From Aurantiacibacter spongiae (GTDB lineage Bacteria > Pseudomonadota > Alphaproteobacteria > Sphingomonadales > Sphingomonadaceae), in NCBI RefSeq assembly GCF_003815535.1, contig NZ_RPFZ01000001.1:806001-870000 (forward strand): a DNA stretch of 64,000 bases. The letters run 5' to 3'. The notes under the pieces were generated by a model that was not told the DNA's origin, did not search any database, and worked only from the letters and a program-made list of their open reading frames with translations. Positions 53,161 to 61,436 of the stretch are shown here, one piece after another (the stretch's first letter is position 1; the number at the start of each line of letters is the position of its first letter). Both the position numbers and the translations under genes were made by a program.

Positions 53161-55125
53161 ATGTCAGCCATATCCGCCATTTTTCAGCGCGATGGCGCGC
53201 CTGTCGCGAAAGACGATGTGGACCGGATGGCCGCGTCCCTGCGGATACATGCGAAGCGCAAGCTGGAAAACCGGCGGCTCGACAATTTCGGCCTTACTTG
53301 GGGCCAGGCGGCGCTTTTCACTCCGCATGACCGGTTCGATCAGCAGCCTATCATGTCGGGCAATGCAGGTTTCGTCTTTTCCGGATTCCTGACTTATCGC
53401 GGCGATCTGGAAAATGCGCTCGGGATAGAATCTCAGCGCGCGAAGACGATGTCCGACGGCGCTTTGGCACACCGCGCCTGGAACGCCTGGGGGCGCGAAG
53501 CCCTGCCCCGGCTGGAGGGCGACTGGGCCTTCATCGCCTGCGACGCCGAACGCCAGACCCTGTTCGCTGCGACCTCGCCATTGATGGCTCCCTCGCTCGT
53601 CTATCACGTCGCACCGGACAGGTTCGTCATGGCGTCCGCCCCCAAGGGTATCTTCGCCTTGCCCGACATTCCGCGCGAGGTGGACGAACAACACGTCGCC
53701 GATGCCCTGACCCTCAATCTCGAAGACGCCGAGCAGACGTTCTTCAAGGGCATCTCGCTGCTTTGCGCGGGCCACTGGATCGCCGTCTCGCGCAGTGCGG
53801 TGGAAAAGCACCGCTGGTACGAGGTCGGCGCCGTCGAACCGGTCCGCTTCGTGCGTGACGAAGAGTACGTCGAAGCCGCCGACGCGCTGACCCGCGATGC
53901 GGTAGATACCCACATGCGGGCGGTGCGAACGCCGGCCTGCACGGTCAGCGCAGGTCTCGATTCCTCGACCGTCGCGGTCTACGCGCTCGACGCCCTGCAC
54001 CGCGACGTTCACGACCTGACGGACCCGCTGCTCGGTTTCACGCACGTTCCCGGCAAGGACTGGGACGGAAGGGTCTTCGGCAAGAGTCGCATCGGCGACG
54101 AATCGGGGCCGGTTAAGGCGCTGGCTGGCATGTATCCCGACTTCGAGGTCGAGTTCGTCGACAGCGAGGGTATGGCGCTCGATACCGAACTCGACAAGGT
54201 CATACGGCTTGCCGAGATGCCTTTGCCGGGGTGGAACAACCTGCACTGGAGCGTGGCGATCCGGCAGCGCGTGCTGGCTTCCGGCCGCAATGTCATGCTC
54301 GGCGGGCAAAGCGGCAACCGGACTCTCTCGTTCAGCAATCGCAGCATCTACCCGCAGCTGTTCCGCGAGGGGCGCTGGGCCGAACTGCATGCGCACCTGC
54401 GCGCGATGACCATCGGGCAGGGAATGGCCAAGCGTTACTGGCGTTACGTCTTCCAGCCGCAATTGCCGCCGTCCGCGGTGAAGGCGCTTGCACGGTTTCG
54501 CGGCGACGCGATGCACATGGGTTGGCGCGGCTTTTCGGCCATAAATCCGGACTATGCCGCACAGATGCAGGTCGACGAACGGGCCGAGGCGATGGGCCGC
54601 GACGACAGTTACGGCACGATCAGAAGCGCGCGCGAACTTCGCGACCTGATGACGATGAATGGCAACCGGGCACAGAATTCGCTCATGCGGATGGCGTTGC
54701 AGAGCGCGCACGGCCTGCATGGCCGCGATCCGTTGGGAGACCGGCGGCTGACCGAATTCTGTTATGCGATTCCAGAAGAGCAGTTCATGCGCCCCGGACA
54801 GGATCGCTGGCTGATCCGGCGGATGATGGCTGACCGGCTCCCGCGCGAGATTCTGACCGCCCCGCGCGGCCGTCAGGCGGCCGACTGGCACGCACGGTTC
54901 ACCAAGGATATCGATCGCTACCGCGCGGAAATAGAACGCGCGGCCGAAGACCCCGTCATGGCCGGCCGGTTCGACATCCCCCGACTGCGCAAGCTGCTGG
55001 ATACGTGGCCCGACAAGACCCCGCTGGATGCTTCGGACCATCCCGACTACGTGCTGGCAATGGTCGGGATCGGGCGGATGATCGGCATGTCGCGCTTCAT
55101 CAACTGGGTCGAGGGCAAGAACTGA
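53161..55125 (+). CDS. Lasso peptide cyclase C (asparagine-synthetase-like macrolactam synthetase)
   Basis: 654 residues. ATP-dependent formation of the isopeptide ring between residue 1 of the core and a side-chain carboxylate. N-terminal glutaminase-like half without the Cys2 nucleophile (starts MSAISAIFQRDG), so it does not use glutamine; this is typical of lasso C enzymes. The synthetase half has the PPi loop SAGLDSSTVAVYAL (263-276) and later PEDRFDIPRLRK-like helices. The stop overlaps the kinase start (TGATG). Confidence 0.92.
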   Translation: MSAISAIFQRDGAPVAKDDVDRMAASLRIHAKRKLENRRLDNFGLTWGQAALFTPHDRFDQQPIMSGNAGFVFSGFLTYRGDLENALGIESQRAKTMSDGALAHRAWNAWGREALPRLEGDWAFIACDAERQTLFAATSPLMAPSLVYHVAPDRFVMASAPKGIFALPDIPREVDEQHVADALTLNLEDAEQTFFKGISLLCAGHWIAVSRSAVEKHRWYEVGAVEPVRFVRDEEYVEAADALTRDAVDTHMRAVRTPACTVSAGLDSSTVAVYALDALHRDVHDLTDPLLGFTHVPGKDWDGRVFGKSRIGDESGPVKALAGMYPDFEVEFVDSEGMALDTELDKVIRLAEMPLPGWNNLHWSVAIRQRVLASGRNVMLGGQSGNRTLSFSNRSIYPQLFREGRWAELHAHLRAMTIGQGMAKRYWRYVFQPQLPPSAVKALARFRGDAMHMGWRGFSAINPDYAAQMQVDERAEAMGRDDSYGTIRSARELRDLMTMNGNRAQNSLMRMALQSAHGLHGRDPLGDRRLTEFCYAIPEEQFMRPGQDRWLIRRMMADRLPREILTAPRGRQAADWHARFTKDIDRYRAEIERAAEDPVMAGRFDIPRLRKLLDTWPDKTPLDASDHPDYVLAMVGIGRMIGMSRFINWVEGKN

Positions 55126-56069
55126 TGAACGACACACCCTTCACCGTGACCGCCGACCTCGATCTGGGCAGCCGGGTCGCCCCCTATCTGCGCGATAGCG
55201 GCGGCGATGTAACCGTGGAGGAAGGCGAAGTGCCCGCGAGCCTCGCCGACGTTTCGAGCGAGGGCGGCGCGTACCAGGTTGCCGGGGACCGCTTCCTGCT
55301 GCGCATTCCGAACGGAGCGAGCTATCTGGTCGAGGGGGGGCGACGCATTGTCTATGCGCGCGGCGGCGCTTCGGACAGGGACGTAGCCCTTTTCCTGCTC
55401 GGCACCGCCTGGGGCGCGTTGTGCTACCAGCGTGGTCTCATCCCGCTTCACGCGAGCGGTGTCATCCACGAAGGCAGGGTGCACGCCTTCACCGGTATTT
55501 CCGGGGCCGGCAAGTCAACGCTGGCGGCGGCGCTGTCGGACAGGGGCCTGTCCTATTTCACCGACGACGTGCTCATCATCGACCCCGAATTGATCGGCCC
55601 GCACGAAGCGGTCTGCTTCGCCGGTCAGAAGGACATGAAGCTGTGGGAAGATGCGCTGGAACTGACCGGTTCGGTGCGGCTTGGCGCAGTGCGCGACCAA
55701 CCCGACTTCCGCAAATTCTTCGCCGCTCCGCGCACCCCGATCGAAAACTCCAGCGGCCACCTGTCAAGCCTGACGCTGTTGCGCAACACCAACACCCGTC
55801 GGGGCAGGGAACCCATCGAGATCGCGCCCGTCACCGGCGCGGTCGCATTGAAGAGTCTTCGCGACAGCGTTTACCGCGTTCGTCTCGCGAGTGCGATCAT
55901 GGGAACGCGGAAACTCTACACCGTGCTCGCGCGCCTGATCGCCGCGGTTCACGTGCAGACTTTCGACCGGCCCATGCAAAGAGACGTCTTTCCTCGCAGC
56001 ACGCAGGCCCTGCATGACTGGATCGTCAGCTTCGAGACCCGGACGCAGCGCGGTGGCGGGGCGGGTTGA
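55125..56069 (+). CDS. HPr-kinase-like lasso peptide kinase
   Basis: 314 residues. HprK-type core with PLHASGVIHEGRVHAFT, P-loop GISGAGKSTLAAAL (124-137), and SYFTDDVLIIDPE containing the acidic Walker B-like residues. In paeninodin-type clusters a related kinase phosphorylates the C-terminal serine of the precursor. Here the precursor also ends in serine. It overlaps the cyclase by one base and is followed by the sulfotransferase after one base, so the three are translated together. It lacks the HprK N-terminal DRTGG-type domain but has about 100 residues of its own there. Confidence 0.88.
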   Translation: MNDTPFTVTADLDLGSRVAPYLRDSGGDVTVEEGEVPASLADVSSEGGAYQVAGDRFLLRIPNGASYLVEGGRRIVYARGGASDRDVALFLLGTAWGALCYQRGLIPLHASGVIHEGRVHAFTGISGAGKSTLAAALSDRGLSYFTDDVLIIDPELIGPHEAVCFAGQKDMKLWEDALELTGSVRLGAVRDQPDFRKFFAAPRTPIENSSGHLSSLTLLRNTNTRRGREPIEIAPVTGAVALKSLRDSVYRVRLASAIMGTRKLYTVLARLIAAVHVQTFDRPMQRDVFPRSTQALHDWIVSFETRTQRGGGAG

Positions 56070-56070
56070 A

Positions 56071-56940
56071 ATGGGGGTCGAAGGCGACGGAGCGGACAAC
56101 GAATACCGGATTTCCTGGCTCGCCTCGTTTCCGAAATCGGGAAACACCTGGACCCGCATACTCCTCACGAACCTGATGGCGACCGAACCGTTGGACGAGG
56201 AAACCTTTGCCGCCCTGCCGGGATCGATATCGTCGAACCGACCGGGCTTCGATGCCCTGACGGGGCTTCCCTCCTCTGACCTGACCGACGACGAGATCGA
56301 CCTGGCCCGCCCGGGGCTCTATCGCCAGTTGGCGGCGGAAGCGGACCGGCATCTGTTCGTCAAGGTTCACGACGGCTATCACGATTGCGGCGACGGCCGA
56401 CCGCTGTTCCCAGCCGAGGTCAGCAAGGGCGCGGTCTATCTCGTCCGCCACCCCTACGACGTGGCGGTTTCCTATGCGAGCCATCAGGGACATGGCGATT
56501 TCGACAGGGCAGTGAAGCAGATCAACAACCCCGATCATATCATGGCGGGCGGGGCCAAGTCGCAACTGCGGCAGCGCACGCTGGGGTGGAAAGGCCACTA
56601 CCGAAGCTGGACGTCGCAGCATGCCATCCCCGTCCTCGTGGTGCGCTACGAGGACATGCTGACAGATACCCGAAAGGCACTCGCGAGCATCGCCGACTTC
56701 CTCGACCTGGAAGAGAAGAACGATCCGCAGCGAATTGCCGCCGCCGTGGAGCGCTCATCCTTCGAGATACTGCGCACGCGAGAGGATCGCGTAGGCTTCA
56801 GCGAACGTCCCGAGAAGGCCCGACGGTTCTTCAGGAGCGGGCGCGCCGGCGACGGGCTGGCGATGTTGAGTGAACGCCAGCGAAACGCAATCTGGGACGT
56901 CAATGGCGACGTCATGGAAGAACTCGGTTACGACCGGTAG
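56071..56940 (+). CDS. PAPS-dependent sulfotransferase of the lasso cluster
   Basis: 289 residues, cytosolic. 5'-phosphosulfate loop SFPKSGNTWTRILL (about 19-32), catalytic-type His in KVHDGYHDC, 3'-phosphate region YLVRHPYDVAVSYASHQ, RYEDMLTDT, and RFFRSGRAGD near the end: the Sulfotransfer_1 pattern complete in order. It lies one base after the kinase and 29 before B1, so it is inside the biosynthetic operon and is best explained as a tailoring enzyme of the peptide. The acceptor is unknown; Tyr32 of the precursor stands between Asp31 and Glu33 and is a candidate. Confidence 0.88.
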   Translation: MGVEGDGADNEYRISWLASFPKSGNTWTRILLTNLMATEPLDEETFAALPGSISSNRPGFDALTGLPSSDLTDDEIDLARPGLYRQLAAEADRHLFVKVHDGYHDCGDGRPLFPAEVSKGAVYLVRHPYDVAVSYASHQGHGDFDRAVKQINNPDHIMAGGAKSQLRQRTLGWKGHYRSWTSQHAIPVLVVRYEDMLTDTRKALASIADFLDLEEKNDPQRIAAAVERSSFEILRTREDRVGFSERPEKARRFFRSGRAGDGLAMLSERQRNAIWDVNGDVMEELGYDR

Positions 56941-56969
56941 AACGAACGAACGACGCAGGGAGCTTCAAC

Positions 56970-57248
56970 TTGGATTTGCGCAACGACAGCACGATCAGGA
57001 AAACCGACAATTTCGTGGAAACCGTCGTCGACGACGAGCTTGTTCTCCTGCACATCGTCAACGGCAAGTTCTACAGCCTGAAGGAAACCGGACGCCGCGC
57101 CTGGGAATTGCTGGACGATGTCGACCGGTTCGACCGATTGGTCGCGGCAATGCAGGACGAATACGATGTCGCGGAAGCAACCTGCCGGGAACAGCTCGAA
57201 CATTTGTTGGGCGACTTGCACGAGCGAACACTCGTAAGCGTGAAATAG
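56970..57248 (+). CDS. Lasso peptide B1 protein (PqqD-like RiPP recognition element)
   Basis: 92 residues. Winged-helix RRE of the PqqD family that holds the leader for the B2 peptidase and cyclase: NFVETVVDDELVLLHIVNGK, FYSLKETGRRAWELLDD and a helical C-terminus. Start is TTG at 56970, seven bases after AGGGAG. Separate B1 and B2 proteins are typical of proteobacterial and Firmicute clusters of this type. Confidence 0.88.
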   Translation: MDLRNDSTIRKTDNFVETVVDDELVLLHIVNGKFYSLKETGRRAWELLDDVDRFDRLVAAMQDEYDVAEATCREQLEHLLGDLHERTLVSVK

Positions 57249-57272
57249 TGCCAAATTAGTGACAGGCGGTCC

Positions 57273-57289
57273 GCCATTGGAACAATGGC
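57273..57289. repeat. Perfect inverted repeat between B1 and the precursor gene
   Basis: GCCATTG-GAA-CAATGGC (57273-57289), seven base pairs with a three-base loop. No T tract follows. It may be an operator or an attenuator/RNA-processing hairpin that lets the precursor mRNA accumulate independently of the enzyme genes. Confidence 0.4.
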
Positions 57290-57389
57290 CGGAACGAAAA
57301 GCTGATCTGCCCTTTACGTAGGCGATCGAGTGCTTTAGCTCCTCGTAGGGCGAATCAACGAAACACGGCGTAACAAGGATTTAACGACC

Positions 57390-57536
57390 ATGGCCAATAT
57401 GAAGACCAACTCCGAAAAGCGCGAATGGACCGCTCCCGTCGTACTCGACGTGAAGGGTGGCATGGGTAACGTCGAGTTCGATTACGAGCCGGGCTCGGAT
57501 GGATCCGTAAGCATGGGTGGGTCCGCTACGTCCTGA
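57390..57536 (+). CDS. Lasso peptide precursor (A gene)
   Basis: 48 residues. Leader: MANMKTNSEKREWTAPVVLD then VKGGM; core by comparison with paeninodin-type precursors starts at Gly26, reading GNVEFDYEPG and ending GGSATS. Gly26 with Glu33 gives an eight-residue macrolactam ring. Gly24 with Asp31 also gives eight and is the alternative. The -2 leader position is Gly24 instead of the common Thr. The C-terminal residue is Ser48, matching the kinase. The RBS is AAGGA ten bases upstream. The gene is shorter than the usual ORF cutoff. Confidence 0.85.
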   Translation: MANMKTNSEKREWTAPVVLDVKGGMGNVEFDYEPGSDGSVSMGGSATS

Positions 57537-57582
57537 TTTGTCGGTCGCCCTTGGCGCGGCGATCTATCTTAGGGTTTTCGAA

Positions 57583-57615
57583 CTGCCGGGCCGACTTCGT
57601 CGGGCCGGCAGTTTT
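57583..57615 (+). terminator. Strong rho-independent terminator after the lasso precursor
   Basis: CTGCCGGGCCGA pairs with TCGGGCCGGCAG (one mismatch) around CTTCG, followed by TTTT. It lies 46 bases after the precursor stop and would end the C-kinase-sulfotransferase-B1-A transcript. Confidence 0.8.
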
Positions 57616-57823
57616 CGTATGGCCTGCCGATATGCCACCTCGGTAGCGATCGGTGAAAGGATGCCTGTTCCACATAGCGAGACAACCTCGTGGTAGCGAT
57701 ACCATAAGTGTCCGGCGCGCGACCGCTGCTGGAACGCCGCTTCGCACATTCCGTCTTCTGCAAACGCGCATATCCGCCACCGACTATCCTTTTCTCTCTG
57801 GACATCAGCCGCCGCGCCGGTAA

Positions 57824-57837
57824 TGATAACGCTCACA
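57824..57837. promoter_or_regulatory. LacI-family operator candidate before GH3
   Basis: TGATAACGCTCACA fits the LacI-family consensus TGnnAnCGnTnnCA at every fixed position. It lies 47 bases upstream of the GH3 start. Sugar-responsive LacI-type regulators commonly repress glycosidase genes in this way. Confidence 0.5.
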
Positions 57838-57884
57838 TAAGAACGAGCCGGCATATCATGCCGAGACTACGGGGAGGACGTTTT

Positions 57885-60395
57885 ATGCACACACCGCGCG
57901 CCAGCCTGTCTGCGATTGCCGCCGGTATACTCGCGACTTCAGCTCTCGCAGGGTGCGCGACGGTTCGCGATTCCGCGCAAGTCTCCAGCGAAAGCGGCGC
58001 CGGCGTAGCGCATCCGGAAATCTGGCCGGCCTACGATTATCCCGTGCCCGTCAATCCGGAACACGAGGCCCGCATCGCCAACCTGCTGGCACGCATGACG
58101 CTGCCCGAGAAAATCGGCCAGCTGGTGCAGGCCGACCTGTGCTGCGTGACGCCGGAGGATGTCAGAACCTACAATCTCGGATCGATCCTGGTGGGTGGCA
58201 ACAGCGGCCCATATGGCAACGATCTGGCTCCCGCTCCCGAATGGCTGCGCGCTGCAGACGAGTTCTACGCCAGTTCGGTCGACACCAGCGACGGCGGGGT
58301 CGGCATCCCGGTAGTGTGGGGAACCGATGCCGTTCACGGCCACTCCAATATCATCGGCGCGACGCTCTTTCCGCATAATATCGGCCTAGGGGCGATGCGC
58401 GATCCCGACCTTGTCGAGCGAATCGGGCAGGTAACCGCCGCCGAAATACGCGTCACCGGACAGGAATGGACCTTTGCGCCGACCGTCGCCGTGCCGCAGG
58501 ATTATCGCTGGGGCCGCGCCTACGAAGGCTATTCGTCCAATCCCGACCTCGTCGCATCCTATGTCGGCGCAATGGTGCGCGGCCTGCAGGGTCCGCCGAG
58601 CAACGACGATCTGCTCTCCGGTCCTTACGTCATCGCTTCGACCAAGCATTTTCTAGCCGACGGCGGCACGGACAATGGCGTTGACCAGGGCAACAGTTCC
58701 ATCAGTGAAAGCGAACTTCGCGACATCCACGGTGCGCCCTACGGTCCGGCGATCGCGGAAGGCGTTGCCACCGTCATGGTCAGCTTTTCGAGCTGGCAGG
58801 GCCGCAAGATGACCGGCAATCGCAGCCTCGTCACCGGCGTCCTGAAGGACCGCATGGACTTCGGCGGCTTCGTGGTGTCCGACTGGAACGCGCATGGACA
58901 GGTAGAGGGATGCACCAACGAATCCTGTCCTCAGGCGCTGATGGCCGGAATCGACATGTACATGGCGCCTGACAGCTGGCGTCCGATCTACGACGATCTG
59001 CTCGCCCGGGCCGAGGCCGGCACCATTCCCATGTCCCGTATAGACGAAGCCGTGGCGCGTATTCTGCGCGTGAAGATGCGTCTCGGCTTGTTCGAGGCGG
59101 GCGCTCCGTCGACCCGGCCTCTGTCCGGCGAATTCGACACGCTGGGTTCACCCGAACACCGCGCCGTCGCGCGAGAGGCGGTGCGCAAGTCTCTTGTCCT
59201 GCTCAAGAACCAGAATGTCCTCCCGCTCGCGCCCGGTGGCCGGTTGCTGGTCGCGGGAGAGGGCGCGGACGACCTCGCCCGCCAATCCGGCGGCTGGACG
59301 CTGTCATGGCAGGGGACAGGTATCGATAATTCGAACTTCCCGGGCGCGACCTCGATCTATGCCGGCCTTCGGCTGGCGGTCGAGGCCGGAGGCGGCAGCG
59401 TGCAGCTTTCGCCCGATGGCAGCTTTACCCAGCGCCCCGATGCCGCCGTGGTTGTCTTCGGCGAGAAACCCTATGCCGAGTTCCAGGGCGACCGGGAAAC
59501 GCTGGCGCTCGATGCCGACCTGACCGGCCCCTACGCCACGATGGCACGCCTCCGGGCGCAGGGCATTCCGGTCGTGGCACTGATGATCACCGGCAGGCCG
59601 CTCTACGTGAACCCCGCGCTCAACGCATCCGACGCCTTCGTCGTAGCATGGCTGCCCGGTAGCGAAGGGGAAGGTATTGCCGACGTGCTAGTCGGCGACG
59701 GGGAGGGCAATCCCCGTTTCGACTTTACCGGCAAGCTACCGGCAGACTGGCCGCGCACGCCGGACATGGACGACGGAGCGTTGTTCGAATTCGGCTACGG
59801 CCTTACCTACGGTTCCCCTGCCGCGGCGTGGACGCCCCTGGCCGAGGTCGATACCGCCGCCGCCGCCGACACGCGGACCTGGTTCGCCGCCGGACGTCCG
59901 GCGGCAAGCTGGTCCCTGCTGGTCGAGGGGAACGAGGGCGACGCCCAGACCCGGGTGACCACCGTGCCGGCGGAGGCGCTATCAGGCCGCGTGCGCGTGA
60001 GCGCGGCGGATTTCCAGGTGCAGGAAGGCGCGCGGCGCTTCACGATACAGGACGGGACGGCATCGGTCGTCCTGCGCAATTTCGAGCCGGTCGATCTCGA
60101 CCGCGAAACCAATGCGGACGTACTGATGCTGGTCACGCTCAACACGATGGACGCGCCCGACAGCGCCATGCTGGGCGCGGCGGGCGAGACGACGAGCGGC
60201 ATGGTCAGCTTCGCGATGCCGCGAACGGACGGTTTCGTGCGGTATGGCATCCCCCTCAGGTGCCTGCGCTCGAAGGGAGCGGACATGACTGATCTCAACC
60301 AGCCCTTCGTGCTGCAGACCACGGGCACCACCGACTTCGCCATCGGCGAGGTGCGGCTGGGCACCGATGCGGAAGTGGTGCTTCCCTGCGACTAA
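57885..60395 (+). CDS. GH3 beta-glucosidase/exo-beta-glucanase lipoprotein
   Basis: 836 residues. Lipobox ALAGC (about Cys24) then GH3 domain. EKIGQLVQADLCCVT, GIPVVWGTDAVHGHSN, and the nucleophile Asp in FGGFVVSDWNAHGQVEG are present. The second domain has RKSLVLLKNQNVLPL, and the C-terminal 170 residues form an ExoP-like galactose-binding domain. It removes glucose (or xylose) from the ends of beta-linked oligosaccharides in the outer periplasm. First gene of a rightward group, with the LacI-type site upstream. Confidence 0.9.
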   Translation: MHTPRASLSAIAAGILATSALAGCATVRDSAQVSSESGAGVAHPEIWPAYDYPVPVNPEHEARIANLLARMTLPEKIGQLVQADLCCVTPEDVRTYNLGSILVGGNSGPYGNDLAPAPEWLRAADEFYASSVDTSDGGVGIPVVWGTDAVHGHSNIIGATLFPHNIGLGAMRDPDLVERIGQVTAAEIRVTGQEWTFAPTVAVPQDYRWGRAYEGYSSNPDLVASYVGAMVRGLQGPPSNDDLLSGPYVIASTKHFLADGGTDNGVDQGNSSISESELRDIHGAPYGPAIAEGVATVMVSFSSWQGRKMTGNRSLVTGVLKDRMDFGGFVVSDWNAHGQVEGCTNESCPQALMAGIDMYMAPDSWRPIYDDLLARAEAGTIPMSRIDEAVARILRVKMRLGLFEAGAPSTRPLSGEFDTLGSPEHRAVAREAVRKSLVLLKNQNVLPLAPGGRLLVAGEGADDLARQSGGWTLSWQGTGIDNSNFPGATSIYAGLRLAVEAGGGSVQLSPDGSFTQRPDAAVVVFGEKPYAEFQGDRETLALDADLTGPYATMARLRAQGIPVVALMITGRPLYVNPALNASDAFVVAWLPGSEGEGIADVLVGDGEGNPRFDFTGKLPADWPRTPDMDDGALFEFGYGLTYGSPAAAWTPLAEVDTAAAADTRTWFAAGRPAASWSLLVEGNEGDAQTRVTTVPAEALSGRVRVSAADFQVQEGARRFTIQDGTASVVLRNFEPVDLDRETNADVLMLVTLNTMDAPDSAMLGAAGETTSGMVSFAMPRTDGFVRYGIPLRCLRSKGADMTDLNQPFVLQTTGTTDFAIGEVRLGTDAEVVLPCD

Positions 60396-60417
60396 GGTTT
60401 TGCCGGACGGAGCGCGC

Positions 60418-61425
60418 ATGACGCCAGTCGGGGAAATTTCTCCTCCCGACCTCGCGACGTTCGAGGCGGAGATCCGGCCGCACTACCGCCCTGTCGTGTT
60501 GCGGGGGATCGCGGCGGACTGGCCGATCGTGCAGGCGGGGCGCGAAAGCGCGGATGCGGCGCTCGCGTATCTCGAACGCCTCGATAGCGGCGCGCCGACC
60601 GAGATCATGATGGCCCCGCCGCGCGAACGCGGTCGCTTCTTCTACGCCCCCGACATGCGGGGCTTCAACTTCCAGAAGCAGCACGGAACCTTGTCCCAGC
60701 TCGCCGGGCACCTGCGGCAGATAGCCGCGGAACCCGAACCCATCGCGATCTATGCCGGCGCGACGGAAGCAGCAACGCATCTGCCCGGTTTCGAGGCAGT
60801 GCATCCCTTTCCCCTGCTCGACCGGGCGACGCAGCCGACCACGCGGGTCTGGCTGGGCAACGCGACCCAGGTGGCGACGCATTTCGATCTGTCGGACAAT
60901 TTCGCGGTCGTGGCGCTGGGCAGGCGTCGTTTCACGCTTTTCCCTCCGGAGCAGACGAAAAACCTCTATGTCGGGCCGCTCAACGTCACGCTGGCGGGAC
61001 AACCGGTCAGCATGGTCGATCCGCTCGCCCCCGATACCGACCGTTACCCGCGGTTTGAAGAAGCCCAGGCGAGCGCGCAATTCGCCGAGCTCGAACCAGG
61101 TGACGCGATCTACATTCCTACCTTGTGGTGGCATCATGTCGCCGCGACCGATCCGATCGGCATCCTCGTGAATTACTGGCACAACGATGCCGTGCGCGGC
61201 GGCGGTTTCCTGGCGATGGTACACGCCATGCTGACGATCCGCGATCAGCCTGCGCCGCAGCGCGAAGCATGGCGCGCATGGTTCGATCATATGGTGTTCG
61301 GCGAGGACGCACAGGCTGCCGCCGATCACCTGCCACTGCCCGCGCGTGGTGTGAACGGACCGCCTTCGCCGCAACGAGACGAACAGATCAGGCAGTTCCT
61401 GGTGCAGGTTCTGTCGAGCAAATGA
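60418..61425 (+). CDS. Cupin_8 (JmjC-like) protein in a polysaccharide locus
   Basis: 335 residues. HxD...H iron site: VATHFDLSDNFAVVALG supplies His and Asp, and TLWWHHVAA supplies the second His; RRRFTLFPPEQTKNLY and LEPGDAIYIP complete the fold. Family members resemble peptide or protein hydroxylases and occur next to TonB receptors and glycosidases in sphingomonads. The ATG at 60418 begins near the domain; it follows GH3 by 22 bases. The true substrate is unknown. Confidence 0.85.
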   Translation: MTPVGEISPPDLATFEAEIRPHYRPVVLRGIAADWPIVQAGRESADAALAYLERLDSGAPTEIMMAPPRERGRFFYAPDMRGFNFQKQHGTLSQLAGHLRQIAAEPEPIAIYAGATEAATHLPGFEAVHPFPLLDRATQPTTRVWLGNATQVATHFDLSDNFAVVALGRRRFTLFPPEQTKNLYVGPLNVTLAGQPVSMVDPLAPDTDRYPRFEEAQASAQFAELEPGDAIYIPTLWWHHVAATDPIGILVNYWHNDAVRGGGFLAMVHAMLTIRDQPAPQREAWRAWFDHMVFGEDAQAAADHLPLPARGVNGPPSPQRDEQIRQFLVQVLSSK

Positions 61426-61436
61426 GGAGAAAGATC

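Larger units (their letters stand above)
57537..57884 (+). other. Intergenic region between the lasso precursor and the GH3 gene
   Basis: 348 bases without a gene. It contains a terminator (57583-57615), a LacI-family operator sequence (57824-57837) and GGGGAGG before the GH3 start. A longer in-frame extension of GH3 back to 57708 is possible but would place about 59 charged residues before a lipoprotein signal, so it is rejected. Confidence 0.6.

Noticed and set aside
53161-55125. Housekeeping asparagine synthetase
   Set aside because: No Cys2, and it is embedded with B1, B2, exporter and precursor, so a lasso cyclase fits better.
53164-55137. Long leftward frame opposite the lasso cyclase
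   Set aside because: The rightward frame carries the SAGLDSS synthetase motif and is coupled to the kinase; the opposite one is compositionally abnormal.
49000-58000. Recent mobile-element origin of the lasso cluster
   Set aside because: No integrase, transposase, tRNA or flanking repeat was seen, and base use looks like the surroundings.
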